Below are positions 61,601-64,000 of a DNA stretch of 64,000 nt, piece by piece. Position numbers and translations under genes: made by a program. The stretch spans positions 45,363,620 through 45,427,619 of the forward strand of contig OY987265.1 of assembly GCA_963920665.1 (NCBI GenBank), given 5' to 3'. Below the pieces are notes generated by a model that saw only the letters and a program-made list of their open reading frames with translations, did not search any database and had not been told where the DNA came from. The first letter of the stretch is position 1. Each line of letters begins with the position of its first letter. The stretch comes from Straminergon stramineum (taxonomy: Eukaryota; Streptophyta; Bryopsida; Hypnales; Calliergonaceae).

Positions 61601-62030
61601 CAATTAGTACAGCACAAAATAAATATTCTCACTGCATTGGATTGCCACACACCGCATGCAGTGACAACCTTAATAAGATGTACATCACGTTCTTCAGATT
61701 CTATCATCTTAGCTAAACCATACAAAAGTGGCATAAACACGTGTCATTCTAAAGAAAAACAAGCAGATACTCAGCAACTCAACAGGTGTGGAGTGTGTGG
61801 ACGATGGAAAGAACAAATCGCTTTCATTACGTTCACGTGCAGAAATCAAGTTAACTTTGATCATGATGAAAGAGAGGAAGAGAAACACCGAAAAATTGCA
61901 CATCTCGATTCTAAAATGCAAAATACTAGTCAGGAAACTTAAGGTGGAAGAACCATACCACTTGAGAAGCATCAATGACAAGAGATTGAATTTGGTCCAG
62001 AATTCCGGAGTTCAGCATAACATCCCCCAT
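58699..62030 (-). CDS. POLD3: DNA polymerase delta subunit 3 (p66/Cdc27-like), eight exons
   Basis: Accessory subunit that links the polymerase delta core to PCNA in replication, repair and break-induced replication. Exons: 62030-61959, 61472-61417, 61162-61035, 60706-60547, 60320-59902, 59686-59192, 59103-58989, 58837-58699; phases agree and give 527 aa (Arabidopsis about 509). The N-terminal Cdc27 domain includes QVVSYKWLSRNFSVSSNAAK, VEVVYAVCGW, HVYSVQPCLPKDPAQL and NCLRDNRFSSVSYSHVTR. The middle is low-complexity with ASSLANLWGKAPAK. Near residues 430-450 is the conserved KTRINERGKEVTEVVWETD. The protein ends QGSLLSFFKKKT: Q516, L519, F522 and F523 make a perfect PIP box (QxxLxxFF) for PCNA binding. 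The start ATG has a strong context (GGCCATGG). Its 5' end lies 96 bp from the stop of COA5. Confidence 0.95.
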
Positions 62031-62126
62031 GGCCGCTCACCAGAAATTGCAATGTAGCAAATCTACTAAACTACTACTAACCCTCCCGAGACATAAGCCC
62101 GTACACTAATAGCATTCTAGACGTTC
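62031..62126 (-). promoter_or_regulatory. COA5-POLD3 intercistronic spacer with a 13-codon uORF
   Basis: Only 96 bp separate the COA5 TGA from the POLD3 ATG. A minus-strand ATG at 62115 opens a short frame closing with TAG at 62077. No poly(A) hexamer is obvious in the spacer. The spacer must act as COA5 3' UTR and POLD3 5' leader, or lie in a shared transcript. Confidence 0.6.
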
Positions 62127-63345
62127 TCAGTATCCCTTGTTCCCTCGAATGCGCTTGGTCATGTCCACCTGCACCAAAGAGGTCGACCTCTGTTATCAGA
62201 ACCATCAAATTGTACAGGTAAGGAAACGGGAGAAATTTATAAAACCCAGCATCTAAGAGAATTTTTCAAAATTAATATCATGACCGCGGCAAGATTGTAA
62301 AGAAGCGTAAGACTCATGAGACCTGGCCACGTTTGCACTGAAAATAAGTCTCACGCAGCCCGACACAAGCAGAAGAAACTGAAGGTGGTCTCTCTTTAGC
62401 ACACTCCTTGAAACTCCGCTTCTCTTCCTGCAGTCAGTCAACAACTTGATCATCGAATCCTGAAAACTGACAAAACCAAATGATAACTAGTAAGGGCCTG
62501 AAAGTAAGCCAAAATCATCCACTTTAAAGCCACGATCCCACCTGAATTCTTGAAGCAGATTATGAGACAAATTAATCTGTAATTAGCTATTATAGTTCGT
62601 AATTCGACAATGCACCTAATGACCACAATAATGGCTTTTTAAAATGACTCACACGATATAAATTATTAATCAACCGAGAAGTCAACGAACCAAACTTAAC
62701 TCAATTCGACTCTGCAAATATACTGTCGCCTCATCTACCAAGTACATTAAAACCTATCTACTCCGAATTGGACCAGAATTTGGACAGCATCCAACAGCAT
62801 TCCCGATCCCATATGCCCACACTACAACATATCGTACAACACATCAGTACAGTCAATGGCTCAACCCCGTCCCCAAGGAGACAGTAGTCCCCGCAAGCAC
62901 AATTTCCCAATCAGTGCAACCAAAACCAACGACAGCTGCCTCCAATAAAAGAATTGTCGGGAAGCTAAGACTACAGATCAAACAAAAATAACCAGCTCTC
63001 CCTGTACCTGCAACCGCGAATTGTTTTCGACCCCAAGTTCTAAACCCTAAACCCTGACAATGCCGAAGAGTCTGGGGGGAGCAAGAATAAACGACCGCTT
63101 GCACTCTCTCCTCCAAGAGACGCCCAAGCAAACCAGAATTCGGTGAGTGGAAGCGGAAACGCTGGAGAAAAAGAGAAAGAGAAGGGAGAAAAGAGGAGCA
63201 GAAGGAGAAGGAAGAGCACAAATCGACAATGAGGAAACCAGCAATTCTCCAAAGAAAATTCGGAGCAGGAGCGAACCTTGACGCAGGGCGATTCCGTAAG
63301 GCATTTGGCCAACTCCATCGCCAGTCCTTTGCACGACTTGGCCAT
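62127..63345 (-). CDS. COA5: Cytochrome c oxidase assembly factor COA5/PET191 (twin CX9C-type)
   Basis: Small intermembrane-space protein needed to assemble mitochondrial complex IV. Three exons: 63345-63277, 62427-62323, 62168-62127, all joined in phase 0 with GT-AG introns. The 71-aa product starts MAKSCKGLAMELAKCLTESP and ends QVDMTKRIRGNKGY, matching the family closely. Cysteines fall at C5-x9-C15, C21-x10-C32 and C44-x9-C54, the expected disulfide pattern for Mia40-dependent import. No cleavable presequence. The start context is GCGCCATGG. Intron 1 is 849 bp and holds a double telo-box. Too short and split to appear as a plain ORF; the 128-codon frame over exon 1 is read-through into intron 1. 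Confidence 0.95.
63041..63056 (-). promoter_or_regulatory. Double telo-box in COA5 intron 1
   Basis: Two adjacent AAACCCTA-type units (TAAACCCTAAACCCTG on the plus strand) lie in the first intron of COA5. Telo-boxes near the 5' end are frequent in plant genes for replication, translation and mitochondrial biogenesis. Confidence 0.4.
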
Positions 63346-64000
63346 GGCGCGAGCACGAGCGCTGGCTATGACGGAGGCGGGAAAAACACGCACGCAACGG
63401 AACGAAGGACTTTTCCTACAGGACACAGGCCCACGCCTTCACCTTCCTCGTCAGCCAAGCTAGCCATTAACCCTTAAACGCGTCGACGTCCATTTTTTGG
63501 ACGATGAACAGATAGAAACTCCAGTTTCATCCTCCTAACTACTTGGATGAAAGTTATTTTAATTTGTGAAGGTACGTTATCAAGTTGTTGTCCTATCTAA
63601 GGGTTGGATTTGGTGTTACTAGAGTTCATATTTTTCTAAAATTACAAATGTGCAAGTATGTCAAGTGGTCAAACTGCATTGACTTTAGTTCAAAACGGGA
63701 TTAGCCAAAATGAGGTCATAGATAAGAAGAACACCAAAATTTCAAAAAATCACCATTTGAAGAGAACCTCATTTCAAATCCATTACAACAAATTTTACTA
63801 AAAAAATGATAATATTTTACTTGCAATCGAATTTTGACAAAATTTTGGAATTTCTCTTTCAAAATTTATAAAAAAATATTGGTGATAGCATTGGTGAATC
63901 TAACTGTATGGATGGAATCTAAAAATCAAAATCTACAACTTTTAATTGCATTTCAATTCCCAAATATGCTTCCAAATAGCACATTATAATGATTTTTCTC
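63346..64000. other. COA5 upstream region and AT-rich spacer
   Basis: About 63346-63470 is GC-rich and probably the COA5 5' UTR and core promoter. Beyond TTAACCCTTAAACGCG at 63470 the sequence turns abruptly AT-rich and repeat-like. That boundary resembles the TTAA-CCC ends of the elements at 25647 and 26526, but the other end would lie outside the window. Confidence 0.4.

Noticed and set aside
63040..63426. A 128-codon frame with a Leu-rich, membrane-like stretch
   Set aside because: It is COA5 exon 1 read through its donor at 63277 into intron 1; the hydrophobic run is intron sequence.

Overview
This window is nuclear DNA of a streptophyte, most likely a seed-free land plant (moss, liverwort or lycophyte grade); the exact lineage is a guess. 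The case rests on plant-type GT-AG introns, plant versions of exportin-4, ALA-interacting subunit, COA5/PET191 and POLD3, a Stowaway-like MITE, a class VIII (plant) myosin fragment, and AT-rich, repeat-filled spacers around somewhat GC-richer genes.

Layout. Positions 1-4400 are AT-rich spacer with a 5'-truncated LINE carrying a 19-bp target duplication, TTAA-flanked repeat copies and a foldback. Positions 4400-16780 hold one large gene, exportin-4: 30 coding exons, a 1204-residue product, every exon phase consistent. Positions 17000-32000 are a mobile-element belt: a Stowaway-like MITE (18028-18599); a 5.1-kb pogo-like transposon with 25-bp terminal inverted repeats and TA target sites (18881-23990), which carries a decayed myosin VIII fragment, a broken transposase, a Ulp1-like segment and a nested 1102-bp solo LTR; two TTAA-flanked inverted-repeat elements; and a GT92 glycosyltransferase pseudogene. 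Positions 32000-56000 are a gene desert with diverged long repeats and decayed ORFs: a beta-class DNA-methylase-like gene, an OTU-protease-like gene and transposon-like fragments.

Positions 56600-63400 are a gene cluster. A CDC50/ALIS flippase beta-subunit gene on the plus strand has one frameshift. It converges on two minus-strand genes in tandem: COA5/PET191 (71 aa, three exons) and POLD3 (527 aa, eight exons, C-terminal PCNA-binding box). Only 96 bp separate the COA5 stop from the POLD3 start.

The intact genes are unrelated housekeeping functions: nuclear transport, cytochrome c oxidase assembly and DNA polymerase delta. The decayed genes appear to be transposon cargo or host-gene debris. 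Exon coordinates were assembled by eye from splice sites, reading phase and family resemblance; no alignment or RNA evidence was available.
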